Notes: generated by a model from the letters alone, not told the origin. A DNA stretch of 34,992 bases from Acholeplasmatales bacterium (GCA_007694145.1 RECF01000043.1:1-34992), one strand, 5' to 3'; counted from the first letter of the stretch, positions 17,328 through 26,715 are shown. Numbers and translations are program-made.

Positions 17328-17354
17328 TTAGCAAAGCACTTTATTGAGTGCTAA
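17328..17354 (+). promoter_or_regulatory. CIRCE-like HrcA operator with a degenerate left arm
   Basis: The right arm GAGTGCTAA (17346-17354) is a perfect match to the CIRCE half-site. The left arm at the standard 9-base spacing reads TTAGCAAAG (17328-17336), matching TTAGCACTC only in its first six bases. The position right after the -10 box and before the groES ribosome site is the usual one. Confidence 0.8.
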
Positions 17355-17390
17355 AACAAAAATCATACATATATGGAGGTATTCAAAGAC

Positions 17391-19296
<1,906 letters not shown>

Positions 19297-19299
19297 CCG

Positions 19300-19345
19300 A
19301 TAACACAAAAGAAACCGCCAAATTAAGCGGTTTCTTTTATGTTAT
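19300..19345. terminator. bidirectional terminator between groEL and the amino-acid ABC genes
   Basis: AAAAGAAACCGC (19307-19318) pairs perfectly with GCGGTTTCTTTT (19327-19338), and the flanking ATAACA/TGTTAT extends the stem after one mismatch. It serves the converging groEL and ABC operons. Confidence 0.9.
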
Positions 19346-19352
19346 AAGCATT

Positions 19353-20057
19353 CTAGTGTACTTTTTCCATGTAATCGCGCATCTCCGGGGTTTGCGGCCG
19401 ATCAAGAATAGCCGGTCCCCCTTGCTCAATGATTTCACCTTCGTGCATGAAGATGACGTAATCTGCGAAATCGCGCACAAAACTGATAACATGTGTGACG
19501 AACACGAAGTCTTTGCCCATTGTCCGCAGTTTTTTAACAGCCATCAAAACTTCGTGGGTCAAAATGGGATCGAGCGATGCTGTGGGTTCATCGAGAAAGA
19601 TGACATCTGGATTGAGAGAAAGCGCTCGCGCAATCGAAGCACGCTGAGCCTGTCCTCCGGAAACATGCTTTGGCAACTTGTGCATCTGATCTGAAAGTTG
19701 TAATGCTTCAAGGTTTCCCCGGGCAATGCCGATTGCTTTTTCTAGTGGCATATGTCGGGTTTTTTCAAGAATAAGGGTAATATTGCGTTCTAGCGTCAGG
19801 TGCGGAAAGAGGTTGTGACTTTGAAAGACAAAGCCAACCGATTCGCGATGCGCTTTCGTGCGCACATCTTTCCCGTTGACCGACACTGTGCCGGCAGTCG
19901 GCTTTTCCAAACCCGATAAAATGCGCAAGAGCGTCGACTTCCCCGAACCGGAGACACCGATAATCGCCACAGAACGATAGGTTTCAAGTTTCAAGGAAAT
20001 CGCTTTGAGGACTTTGACGTCGTAAACATGAGACAAGCGATCGACTTCAATTTTCAT
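19353..20057 (-). CDS. polar amino-acid ABC transporter ATPase
   Basis: A 234-residue ATP-binding protein: Walker A GVSGSGKST, Q-loop VFQSHNLFPH, signature HVSGGQAQRASIARAL, Walker B VIFLDEPTASLDP and the switch His in FVTHVISFVRDFAD. The Q-loop and D-loop forms are those of glutamine/arginine-type importers (GlnQ/ArtP group). ATG 20057 overlaps the permease TGA by four bases; the longer frame upstream lies inside the permease gene. It energises the importer made by the two genes upstream. Confidence 0.94.
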   Translation of the reverse strand: MKIEVDRLSHVYDVKVLKAISLKLETYRSVAIIGVSGSGKSTLLRILSGLEKPTAGTVSVNGKDVRTKAHRESVGFVFQSHNLFPHLTLERNITLILEKTRHMPLEKAIGIARGNLEALQLSDQMHKLPKHVSGGQAQRASIARALSLNPDVIFLDEPTASLDPILTHEVLMAVKKLRTMGKDFVFVTHVISFVRDFADYVIFMHEGEIIEQGGPAILDRPQTPEMRDYMEKVH

Positions 20058-20836
20058 CGGCTCCACCGCCTCTCGATATATTTCGTCAGCTGTGACAGCG
20101 GCAAGGTAATGGCAAGATACAGTCCCCACATCACTACAAAGGCCTCAAAGGAGCGACCTGTGAACTGTCGCCAGCTGAACAGTTCGTAATAGATTTCCCG
20201 GGTTGCCACAATATTGAGGAGCGCACTGCCTTTGATAATCAAACTAAAGTTGTTCATCAAAGGCGCAGTCAAAACACGAATAACTTGGGGGATAATGATA
20301 TAGCGATAACGTTGAAAAGCATTGAACCCAAACAACTCCATGGCCATATACTGTTCTTCAGGTATGCTTGAAAAGGCAGCTTTGAAAATATTGGTCATGT
20401 ACGGTGTGATGTAGATGGTCAAGCCAACTAGACCCATCGTCGGACTCGTTGCGATGTTCAAACTCGCACGAACCGGATAACCCATCATGAAAATCATTAC
20501 GAGCAGTGGTGTACCGTAGATAACCTCCGTGAAAACATTTGTAAAGGCCTTCAGAAAACCACTTTTAGATATAGAAAAGAAGTAAAAGACTAATCCCAGC
20601 GTCACACTGCCAACCAAGGCGATAAAAGACACCTGCACGGTGGTAAAGAAAGCGGCCCGAATAATACCGGACCGCGCAATAATCCCGGAAAAGTCTAAAG
20701 ATCGTGGTTGACGGACAGCCACAAAAAACGCCCCTGCAATGAAAACAGCGATGGCAAAGAAGTAATTTAAGGCATGATGAAGTTTTCGCACTGTGTTCCG
20801 CTGGTTTGCTAAGGTATCCATCGTTGAATCAGCCAT
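20054..20836 (-). CDS. polar amino-acid ABC transporter permease
   Basis: A 260-residue inner-membrane protein with a hydrophobic segment near residues 25-42, four more in the core, and the HisM/GlnP-type motif YGTPLLVMIFMMGY followed by the EAA-like loop MAMELFGFNAFQRYRYIIIP. A single permease suggests a homodimeric channel. It starts three bases after the binding-protein stop; the ribosome site (GGAAGA) is weak, so translation is probably coupled. The substrate is a polar amino acid that cannot be named. Confidence 0.92.
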   Translation of the reverse strand: MADSTMDTLANQRNTVRKLHHALNYFFAIAVFIAGAFFVAVRQPRSLDFSGIIARSGIIRAAFFTTVQVSFIALVGSVTLGLVFYFFSISKSGFLKAFTNVFTEVIYGTPLLVMIFMMGYPVRASLNIATSPTMGLVGLTIYITPYMTNIFKAAFSSIPEEQYMAMELFGFNAFQRYRYIIIPQVIRVLTAPLMNNFSLIIKGSALLNIVATREIYYELFSWRQFTGRSFEAFVVMWGLYLAITLPLSQLTKYIERRWSR

Positions 20837-20839
20837 GGC

Positions 20840-21691
20840 TTAATCTTCCGTTAAGAAGAATTCCAAACCGTAGCGATCCAAAATACCACGTACTGTGTCT
20901 TCCCATTTCACTGTGAGTTCTTCATAAAGGCCGTCTTCTTCAAACAGCGACGCGACAAAAGTGTTGGCTAAAGCCTGCAGTTCATCTTCACCTTGGCGCA
21001 TACCAATCGAGATGGGGCTTGACTCAAAAGGATCCCACATAACGATGGTCGTATCCGGATTGACGAGATGGTTTCTAACAACAGGCGATGCACTCATCAT
21101 CATGATATCGGCATCACCGATGACAACGCGTGATACTGCACTATCTAAATCAGTTGCTTGTGTAACGCGCGTTTCAGGGATGTTGAGTCGCAGTGGCAAG
21201 GAGTAAGACACTTGACCAGAAATACCTACAAACTCTGTCGTTTCAATCGCTAAGATATCTTGTACAGTGGAATCTTCGGTAATACCGTTAGCGAGCGCAT
21301 AGTCACTGTTTACAAGCCCAATGATTTTGAACCACATGTATGGATCGCTGAACATAATGAGTTCTTCACGCTGTGGGGTGCGGCTCATTGATGCGATGAT
21401 AACATCGATGTCGCCTAAGTTGAGTGCATCGATCAGACCCGCAAAGTCAACATCGACAATTTCCACTTCACAACCTAAGAATGCGCCAAACGCTTCGGCA
21501 ATGTCAACACTGATACCCATGGGGTTGTCGGACTCATCACGGGTTTCAAAGGGCGGATATACAAGGTTCATTCCTACTTTTAACGGTTGCGAGCCATCTT
21601 GACACGAAAGCGCGCTAGGAACGCTTGACTGTCCACAGGCTACTAACAGGAACGTAAACAATACACTGATGAATAGTAACATTTTTTTCAT
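20840..21691 (-). CDS. amino-acid ABC transporter substrate-binding lipoprotein
   Basis: A 283-residue family 3 solute-binding protein. Signal peptide with lipobox LLVAC (lipidated Cys near 19). Then GMNLVYPPFETRDESDNPMG, VDIAEAFGAFLGCEVEIV, LIDALNLGDIDVIIASMSRT and PQREELIMFSDPY, which are hallmark motifs of the polar amino-acid binders. The ATG at 21691 (MKKMLLF) has GAGGAG nine bases ahead; the longer frame would begin upstream of the promoter leader hairpin and is rejected. It is the first gene of the three-gene importer operon. Confidence 0.94.
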   Translation of the reverse strand: MKKMLLFISVLFTFLLVACGQSSVPSALSCQDGSQPLKVGMNLVYPPFETRDESDNPMGISVDIAEAFGAFLGCEVEIVDVDFAGLIDALNLGDIDVIIASMSRTPQREELIMFSDPYMWFKIIGLVNSDYALANGITEDSTVQDILAIETTEFVGISGQVSYSLPLRLNIPETRVTQATDLDSAVSRVVIGDADIMMMSASPVVRNHLVNPDTTIVMWDPFESSPISIGMRQGEDELQALANTFVASLFEEDGLYEELTVKWEDTVRGILDRYGLEFFLTED

Positions 21692-21725
21692 CGTTAATCT
21701 CCTCATTTTCTTCTTTTTTTGCACG

Positions 21726-21744
21726 CATACAATTATTTTGTATG
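21726..21744. promoter_or_regulatory. inverted repeat in the leader of the amino-acid ABC operon
   Basis: CATACAA, five bases, TTGTATG: a perfect 7-5-7 palindrome between the promoter and the start codon. It may be an operator for an amino-acid-responsive repressor, or a short RNA hairpin. Confidence 0.55.
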
Positions 21745-21766
21745 TCAGCAAATCTATCATGATTAT

Positions 21767-21795
21767 ATTATAGAAAAGGTTTCTTTGGCAAGCAA
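21767..21795 (-). promoter_or_regulatory. promoter of the amino-acid ABC operon
   Basis: On the minus strand TTGCTT (21790-21795), 17 bases, then TATAAT (21767-21772). A second overlapping TATAAT follows five bases later. Confidence 0.65.
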
Positions 21796-21847
21796 AATGC
21801 CTTGACTCAAAACTTCACCAACACCGTCCACCTATAGAAAAGATAAC

Positions 21848-21878
21848 GTCTGCAAACCGAACAATCTCGGTTGCAGAC
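21848..21878 (-). terminator. hairpin after the NYN-domain gene
   Basis: GTCTGCAAACCGA (21848-21860) pairs with TCGGTTGCAGAC (21867-21878) with one bulged A. It lies five bases after the NYN gene stop. The T-run is poor, so termination may be incomplete. The 21692-21883 gap otherwise holds the ABC promoter and its palindrome. Confidence 0.6.
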
Positions 21879-21883
21879 AATTA

Positions 21884-22642
21884 TCATTCGTTTTTAATAT
21901 GGATAACATTTTTGCTTTTCTTGATGGAAAACTCAGGCATGGCTTGGACAAAGTTTAAAGCTCGAACGTTTTGTCCATAGTTTCGCGGATGAAAGCCGGG
22001 AAACTTCTTTAGCAAAAGATTGGCAACGACACTCCAGTACGCATAGCCATCGTCCTCAAGATTGTCTTCAATGATTTGATGTAGCTCTTTCTTGATTTTT
22101 TTGAGCGGTGTAATGCTACTCACGTCCGGTTTGCCTTCGGGCTTTTGGTTATTAGGTTTTCGCTTGGGTGTCTTGTCTTTGGTCTCCCGGGCATCCTCAA
22201 TGGCAGAAAGCATCTTGTCAAGATAAGAAAACGCTTCACAGGAATTGACCAGTGCAATGGGGGTTTTGCTTTCGCCCATACCGAAAACGAACATGTTATC
22301 TTCGCGCAAGCGGGTCACAAGTTTCGTAAAGTCCGAATCGCTGGTCACGATACAAAAACTGTCAACTTTTTCCGAATACAGGATGTCCATTGCATCAATA
22401 ATGAGCGTGAAGTCTGAAACATTTTTACCTGCTGTGTAGGCATATTGTTGTACGGGCGTCAAACCAAACTCATTGATTTTGTTCTTCCAAGCGCCGAGTT
22501 GGTCGGTTGTCCAATCGCCATAAACACGTCGGTAGTTGATTTTTCCGTACTTATTGGCTTCATCGATAATGATTTCGATGTAGCGGGGTGAAATGTTTTC
22601 AGCATCAATAAGCAGTGCGATATTGCGGCCTTCAACTTTCAT
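21884..22642 (-). CDS. NYN-domain (LabA/DUF88-like) putative ribonuclease with C-terminal OST-HTH-like domain
   Basis: A 252-residue protein. The N-terminal 145 residues form a PIN-like NYN domain with NIALLIDAENISPRY (Asp13), DFTLIIDAMDIL (Asp77, Asp83) and IVTSDSDFTKLV (Asp102, Asp104), the acidic metal-binding set of such nucleases. A lysine- and proline-rich linker (about 155-175) leads to a C-terminal segment (about 180-250, KKELHQIIEDN ... LLLKKFPGFHPRNYG) that resembles the OST-HTH/LOTUS RNA-binding domain. RNA cleavage is inferred, not shown. The start at 22642 has GAGAGG ahead and overlaps the MazG-like gene by 11 bases, so the two are co-translated. Confidence 0.88.
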   Translation of the reverse strand: MKVEGRNIALLIDAENISPRYIEIIIDEANKYGKINYRRVYGDWTTDQLGAWKNKINEFGLTPVQQYAYTAGKNVSDFTLIIDAMDILYSEKVDSFCIVTSDSDFTKLVTRLREDNMFVFGMGESKTPIALVNSCEAFSYLDKMLSAIEDARETKDKTPKRKPNNQKPEGKPDVSSITPLKKIKKELHQIIEDNLEDDGYAYWSVVANLLLKKFPGFHPRNYGQNVRALNFVQAMPEFSIKKSKNVIHIKNE

Positions 22643-22973
22643 CGTCCGAATCCTCTCCAAACTCTGTATATTTTGTTGCGTTGCCTTTGGCTTTGTGAAT
22701 CGGATACTTGACTTCATTCTTGGCAATTTTTTCAAGAATGATGGTTTCAAGGTCAAATCCGTAATGATCTGACAACAATAGACAGTAGTTCAGGATATCG
22801 GCCAGTTCTTCTTTGACACGATCTACATCCTTTGCCTCGGGTTCCCATTGAAAAAGCTCCAGAAGTTCCCCAGCCTCAATCGTGATGGATTTAGCCAAGT
22901 TCTCGGGTGTATGATACGGTTTCCAATCGCGCGCATCGCGAAAGGCTCGCAATTTTTCAAGCAATTTTTCCAT
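22632..22973 (-). CDS. MazG-like nucleotide pyrophosphohydrolase
   Basis: A 113-residue all-alpha NTP pyrophosphohydrolase of the MazG/RS21-C6 (DCTPP1-like) type: RDWKPYHTPENLAKSITIEA, GELLELFQWEP and VKEELADILNYCLLLSDH give the conserved E-x2-E and E-x2-D metal-binding residues. Such enzymes hydrolyse non-canonical or excess (deoxy)nucleoside triphosphates to monophosphates. The C-terminus is acidic (FGEDSDDES). The gene starts 24 bases after the ankyrin-like gene and overlaps the NYN gene. GAGG lies about 11 bases before the ATG. Confidence 0.9.
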   Translation of the reverse strand: MEKLLEKLRAFRDARDWKPYHTPENLAKSITIEAGELLELFQWEPEAKDVDRVKEELADILNYCLLLSDHYGFDLETIILEKIAKNEVKYPIHKAKGNATKYTEFGEDSDDES

Positions 22974-22997
22974 AGTGGCTTCAGCCTCGACTTTCCA

Positions 22998-24491
22998 TCA
23001 GTTCAAATACCGCTGATCCTTGGACACTTTGGGTGTATAGGTGATGTTTTCAAGCGCAATGCCATAGTATGTGTGAACATAGTAGACATCGACAAGATGG
23101 GTGTGAATGTGGGCACTCCGGTGAATGTGTCCCTGACTGTCAAAGACGATTTCAAGGTGCCCGACCTTGTTGAGTTCAACACCATCGGTCAAGAGCTTGA
23201 CACTGGTCTGATGAGATTTGGCAAATTCAGCGATGGCGACGTAGTCCTCTTCTTCAAGCGCGATGATATCATGTGGCAGTTCAAGTGCCTGATCGGCCTC
23301 AAACATGAACGTGTCATCGAGTGAATGCATGAGCGCATGGACTTCATCAAGTTGGACTTGTCGGTCCAAGGCGTCTTTGAAACGTTCTTTCATGGCGGCA
23401 TTTTCAAAAACAGCCACACTGTAAGCATTGATGAACGGATCCACGCCATGGATACTTGACAAATCATAAAACTCGGTGTTTTCAAGCTCGTATATCGCAC
23501 TCTCATCCATGTTTAAGACCAACTTGACCACCAGCAAGATATCTAAAAGTTGTAAGACCGGCTTGCGTTGCAATGCATCATAATCTTTTAATGTGAGACC
23601 GAAAAGATCTTTCGCTTCAAAGTCAATGAGACGCATCAGTTCAAGGGTGAACTCTGCATCACGAAAGAGCAGCTGATGGCTGCTTTGATAGCCACGCGTT
23701 GTCTTGAAAAAGGGACTGGCGCCCTTTTCCTGAAGATAATACAAGTAACTAGGCTTCGCGGCATGGCGCAAGGCCTCATGAAAAAAAGTCAGCCCGAACT
23801 CATTATGATGGTTGACATCGAGATGGCGTTCAATCATGAAATCAATTGTTGTTTTGAACAAGGCCTCATCTTCAATTCTTAGAACCGGTATGAATGACTC
23901 GGTCGCAAAAAGTTCTGCGAGATCATCAATAAAGGCGATGTGATGAATCATCGTTTGATGATAGGCGATAATTTCATAGATAATCGCATCGTGTTTCAAG
24001 TGCTTTTTGAAGCCTTTTTGTTTTAGCAAAAACTCAAACGCCTTGTTCTTTTCCAAGGACAGTCGAAGCAGTTCGAGTTTGAAATCTGGCGCGATGCCAT
24101 AGGCTTTGTAATACTCGATGAAGTACTCCGCTTCTTTCGTTTGCAACATGAACTCGTAAAGCAGCAAATATTGCTCATCGCTAAAGGGCAAGCGTTCTAA
24201 AGCATCGAACAACAAGTTTTCTCGTTCAAAAATGACGAGAATCATCGGCAGGGTCAGTTGAAAAGGATTGATAAACTCCGTGTAATCATACGTATTGATC
24301 AAGTACTCAAAAATAGCCTCGGCATTGTACGCCGCACAAATTTCAATCGGATCAATCATCAACATCTCGTCCGCGAACGGCTCGAACACTTGTACGAAAG
24401 CTTCAAGATCATCTGCGATAATGCTTTCTGCATAGGGTGTTATATCCACGAGGTCTTGCGAAAGGAAAAACTCTTTGTATTGTTTGATCAT
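22998..24491 (-). CDS. large ankyrin-repeat-like protein of unknown function
   Basis: A 497-residue protein without signal peptide or membrane segment. Several helical segments recall ankyrin repeats, most clearly VNHHNEFGLTFFHEALRHA followed by YYLQEKGASPFFKTTRGY near residues 235-275. Elsewhere the repeats are weak and the protein is mainly alpha-helical, acidic and rich in Phe and Leu. The last 80 residues look different and more beta-rich (GHLEIVFDSQGHIHRSAHIH), perhaps a separate domain. The start at 24491 has AAAGGTGG ahead. It is first in an operon with the MazG-like and NYN genes. It may mediate protein-protein contacts; no enzyme activity is suggested by the sequence. Confidence 0.8.
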   Translation of the reverse strand: MIKQYKEFFLSQDLVDITPYAESIIADDLEAFVQVFEPFADEMLMIDPIEICAAYNAEAIFEYLINTYDYTEFINPFQLTLPMILVIFERENLLFDALERLPFSDEQYLLLYEFMLQTKEAEYFIEYYKAYGIAPDFKLELLRLSLEKNKAFEFLLKQKGFKKHLKHDAIIYEIIAYHQTMIHHIAFIDDLAELFATESFIPVLRIEDEALFKTTIDFMIERHLDVNHHNEFGLTFFHEALRHAAKPSYLYYLQEKGASPFFKTTRGYQSSHQLLFRDAEFTLELMRLIDFEAKDLFGLTLKDYDALQRKPVLQLLDILLVVKLVLNMDESAIYELENTEFYDLSSIHGVDPFINAYSVAVFENAAMKERFKDALDRQVQLDEVHALMHSLDDTFMFEADQALELPHDIIALEEEDYVAIAEFAKSHQTSVKLLTDGVELNKVGHLEIVFDSQGHIHRSAHIHTHLVDVYYVHTYYGIALENITYTPKVSKDQRYLN

Positions 24492-24522
24492 CGATGTCCA
24501 CCTTTCTGAACAAATCACATTC

Positions 24523-24528
24523 ATTGTA
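24523..24528 (-). promoter_or_regulatory. possible -10 box of the ankyrin-MazG-NYN operon
   Basis: TACAAT with an extended TGA on the minus strand, 31 bases before the start codon. No good -35 box is seen. Confidence 0.4.
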
Positions 24529-24571
24529 TCACAAGAACGCTCAAAAAACTACACTTCACGGTCAAAGTCAC

Positions 24572-25159
24572 TCATCGCTCTTTATCTGATGTATCCCCGG
24601 TTGGATCATCGAGACCAAGCCGTTCTTCGTCATCATCTTCAGGGTTGAAAAACTGCGCCAACATTTCACCGAGTGCTTCATTTTGATCCATATCCTTGAA
24701 TAACGTCTCAAACGATGCCGAATCCGCCGTGATGCGATCATCAAACAACATGATTTCACTCGCGCTGAACATGGCTGAAAAATCCATCTTGAGAATCATG
24801 GACCGAAGCAAAGCTTTGCCAAGAACTTTCAGCAAGACACTCAAGTAGTAAAAGATGACCACTGGGGCAAACAGTAAAGATACGAGTATGGTGAGCACAT
24901 TGACCATCCGTCGTCGCCAGCTGGACACCCGGTTGCGAAGCACCATCATCTTGAGATGAAAGCGGATAAACATCTTAAAAAAGGGCGCGGTGATTTGCTC
25001 GATGAAAAAGACCATCCATGTCACGATGAACACAGCTGTGAACACGATGAGCACAAAGGGTAATAAAAGTCCCTTCAACACCATTTCGAATCGGCGAAAG
25101 CGTTTGAAGTGAACCAGTTGCCTGTAGCCATTGAAAGCTTGATAAACCGTTTGTTTCAT
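24572..25159 (-). CDS. putative membrane protein of unknown function
   Basis: A 195-residue protein with a basic N-terminus (FKRFRRFEMVLKG), a hydrophobic segment near 30-54 (LPFVLIVFTAVFIVTWMVFF), a very basic loop (RNRVSSWRRRM) and a second hydrophobic segment near 86-108. The last 50 residues are strongly acidic (FFNPEDDDEERLGLDD) and probably cytoplasmic. I do not recognise a family. ATG 25159 overlaps the upstream stop by four bases and has AAGGAGG ahead, so it is a real gene co-translated with the hypothetical gene at 25156-25680. Confidence 0.75.
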   Translation of the reverse strand: MKQTVYQAFNGYRQLVHFKRFRRFEMVLKGLLLPFVLIVFTAVFIVTWMVFFIEQITAPFFKMFIRFHLKMMVLRNRVSSWRRRMVNVLTILVSLLFAPVVIFYYLSVLLKVLGKALLRSMILKMDFSAMFSASEIMLFDDRITADSASFETLFKDMDQNEALGEMLAQFFNPEDDDEERLGLDDPTGDTSDKER

Positions 25160-25680
25160 CGTGCTGCCTCCTTGATTTTTAGCGGGTTTCCAACGAAGGT
25201 TTGCATCATCTTCATCAACGAATCATAGCGCGCCTCAACTTCAGTTTGGGCACTCTTTGAAAGACCATGAACAATCTCATTGCGTAAAACGCGGGCACTC
25301 TTTGCCCCGCGGCGACGATGGATGGCGTTGGTGTTGAAAAGCAAATCGAGCTGGTTTAGGCCAAGTTGATCGTGTCCTTCAAAGAGACTCTTTAGCTCTT
25401 CCACATGCACTCGGCCTGGATAAGCGTTGTTTTTAAGCGCACTGAAGTGGATGGCATTGACAGCTTGAATCAATCGCGTTTCAGTCAAAACTTGCCCGAC
25501 ATGTCGCACTAATTTTTGGTGTATGAGATCACGGTTGTGCGCAAGGCGTGCCTTGCGAATCAATGTCAGCGCCAGCGTCTCGCATTGAAAATAACCATGA
25601 AGAAAAGATTGAACCGCTTCACTGAGCGGCTGACTCAACTGTGTGTCAAGCGTACGGCGTGCTTGTTCAATCAAGGACAT
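25156..25680 (-). CDS. hypothetical protein, helical, function unknown
   Basis: A 174-residue, largely alpha-helical and basic protein with no signal or membrane segment. Visible segments: SLIEQARRTLDTQLSQPLSE, LIRKARLAHNRDLIHQKLVR, NAIHRRRGAKSARVLRNEIVHGL. The RNEIVHGL stretch loosely recalls the end of HEPN or DUF4145-like helical domains, but I cannot assign it. The start at 25680 has GGGAGGG seven bases ahead and an extended -10 promoter 28 bases upstream. The longer frame would run into the peroxiredoxin terminator and is rejected. It is co-transcribed with the membrane protein gene that follows. Confidence 0.75.
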   Translation of the reverse strand: MSLIEQARRTLDTQLSQPLSEAVQSFLHGYFQCETLALTLIRKARLAHNRDLIHQKLVRHVGQVLTETRLIQAVNAIHFSALKNNAYPGRVHVEELKSLFEGHDQLGLNQLDLLFNTNAIHRRRGAKSARVLRNEIVHGLSKSAQTEVEARYDSLMKMMQTFVGNPLKIKEAAR

Positions 25681-25707
25681 GTTGACCCTCCCGTCTAATC
25701 CATGTCC

Positions 25708-25713
25708 ATTATA
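25708..25713 (-). promoter_or_regulatory. extended -10 promoter of the hypothetical gene pair
   Basis: On the minus strand TGCTATAAT (with the TATAAT at 25708-25713) lies just before the 25680 start and immediately after the upstream terminator. Confidence 0.6.
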
Positions 25714-25728
25714 GCACAAGGCGGCCAG

Positions 25729-25759
25729 AAAAAAAGCGGCGGCACAGTCACAGCCGCTT
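25729..25759 (-). terminator. terminator behind the peroxiredoxin pseudogene
   Basis: AAGCGGC (25734-25740) pairs with GCCGCTT (25753-25759); on the minus strand the stem is followed by a run of T. It lies four bases after the remnant stop codon of the pseudogene, as expected for the old perR-peroxiredoxin transcript. Confidence 0.75.
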
Positions 25760-25763
25760 CTTC

Positions 25764-26264
25764 CTATTGGCGATTTTTGCAAAGACACCTAAAGCAATCG
25801 AGACAGCCGTCGACCTCGATACTGCCTTGTATGCGTTCTTCCACCGTGCCGCACGATTTAGCAGAACAGTCCGGATTTTACCTACTGGTTCAATAATGAA
25901 GATGCACGTACCGCTTAGTATTCGACGGCTTCGGTTGCATCATACCGTAGAGCTTCGCGACGTGCATGGTAATGTCTTCAATCAGCGGAAGTGTGACTTC
26001 GACATTTTTCATGCTTTGTAGACAATCTTCTATTGATGGTGGCAACTAGGCGGTGTGGGCGTAGCGTGAATCAAATCGGTATTGAGCCTCTTGAATCGGT
26101 CGTGCCGACAGACAGGCGTAAGTTCTGCAGGATGAGAAAACAAGATGATCCACTTGCCTTGATATGCTTCAGGAAAGCAAACAGTCTCTTGGGTCGTCAC
26201 CGATAACGGCATCTGAGCCACCGTGTCATCGAGCGTTTGCCCGTAAAAGACACTACCTAATCAT
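25764..26264 (-). pseudogene. broken peroxiredoxin gene (AhpC/Prx6-like)
   Basis: Pieces of one peroxiredoxin appear in order on the minus strand but in different frames. Piece 1 ends near 26031 and holds FPEAYQGKWIILFSHPAELT followed by PVC, the site of the peroxidatic cysteine, and then RLNTDLI after a deletion of about a dozen residues. Piece 2 (about 25895-26030) reads IEDCLQSMKNVEVTLPLIED and then HVAKLYGMMQPKPSNT. Piece 3 (about 25865-25905), in another frame, reads IFIIEPVGKIRTVL. Piece 4 (25764-25858), after a loss of some 40-50 codons, reads SCGTVEERI and VDGCLDCF, the Prx6-like C-terminal signature. The start codon is also out of frame. Intact relatives are about 200-220 residues; here only about 500 bases remain. 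It follows perR by 18 bases, the usual place for a PerR-controlled peroxidase. Confidence 0.92.
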
Positions 26265-26282
26265 ACTTAAGAGCTAAATCGG

Positions 26283-26681
26283 CTATTTTTGACACGACGC
26301 GCACACACCAAAATACGTAAGTTGTACTTGGTTGATTTGCCAAGCTGCTACATACTTCGGGTCAAGGGCTGGTGGTATGATTTCCAAATCATCAATTTGA
26401 CCGCATGCCGTGCACTGAAAGTGGGCGTGCGGAATCGTCCGGATATCATAATGCTTCTGATGATTGAGAATGAGTTCGGTCACCAAGCCTTTTTCGACAA
26501 ACAAGTGTAAGGTATTGTAAATCGTTGTTTTCGATAAGGTTGGAATTTCCGGTGCGAGGACCTTGTAAATTTTATCGACATCGGGATGGTCCATATGTTG
26601 CTTGAGATAATCGAAGACTTTCATGCGTAGATACGATGGTTTGATGTCATGTTGTCTCAAGATTTGGTCAATACCATTCAT
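26283..26681 (-). CDS. perR: PerR-type Fur family peroxide-sensing repressor
   Basis: A 132-residue Fur-family regulator. The winged helix includes PTLSKTTIYNTLHLFVEKG. Two CxxC pairs (Cys90/93 in CTAC, Cys127/130 in CASC) form the structural zinc site. Spacing of the regulatory ligands fits Bacillus PerR: His32, Asp79, His85, His87 and Asp98. The Asp at 79, six residues before the HAH pair, is the PerR hallmark where Fur has Glu. All ligands are present, so the protein should still sense peroxide through Fe(II) oxidation. The start has GAGGTG seven bases ahead. A Per-box-like palindrome covers its promoter, suggesting self-repression. The next gene is the broken peroxiredoxin. Confidence 0.88.
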   Translation of the reverse strand: MNGIDQILRQHDIKPSYLRMKVFDYLKQHMDHPDVDKIYKVLAPEIPTLSKTTIYNTLHLFVEKGLVTELILNHQKHYDIRTIPHAHFQCTACGQIDDLEIIPPALDPKYVAAWQINQVQLTYFGVCASCQK

Positions 26682-26696
26682 GCAATCACCTCACTT

Positions 26697-26711
26697 TTGT
26701 AATGATTACAT
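26697..26711. promoter_or_regulatory. Per/Fur box
   Basis: TGTAAT-G-ATTACA (26698-26710) is a perfect 6-1-6 palindrome matching the Per box TTATAATNATTATAA at 11 of 14 defined positions over 26697-26711. It lies just after the -10 box of perR, at the expected transcription start. Confidence 0.8.
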
Positions 26712-26715
26712 TTTA

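Noticed and set aside
26030-26221. 63-codon minus-strand frame as a small gene
   Set aside because: It is the first fragment of the broken peroxiredoxin; its end is an out-of-frame stop after a deletion.
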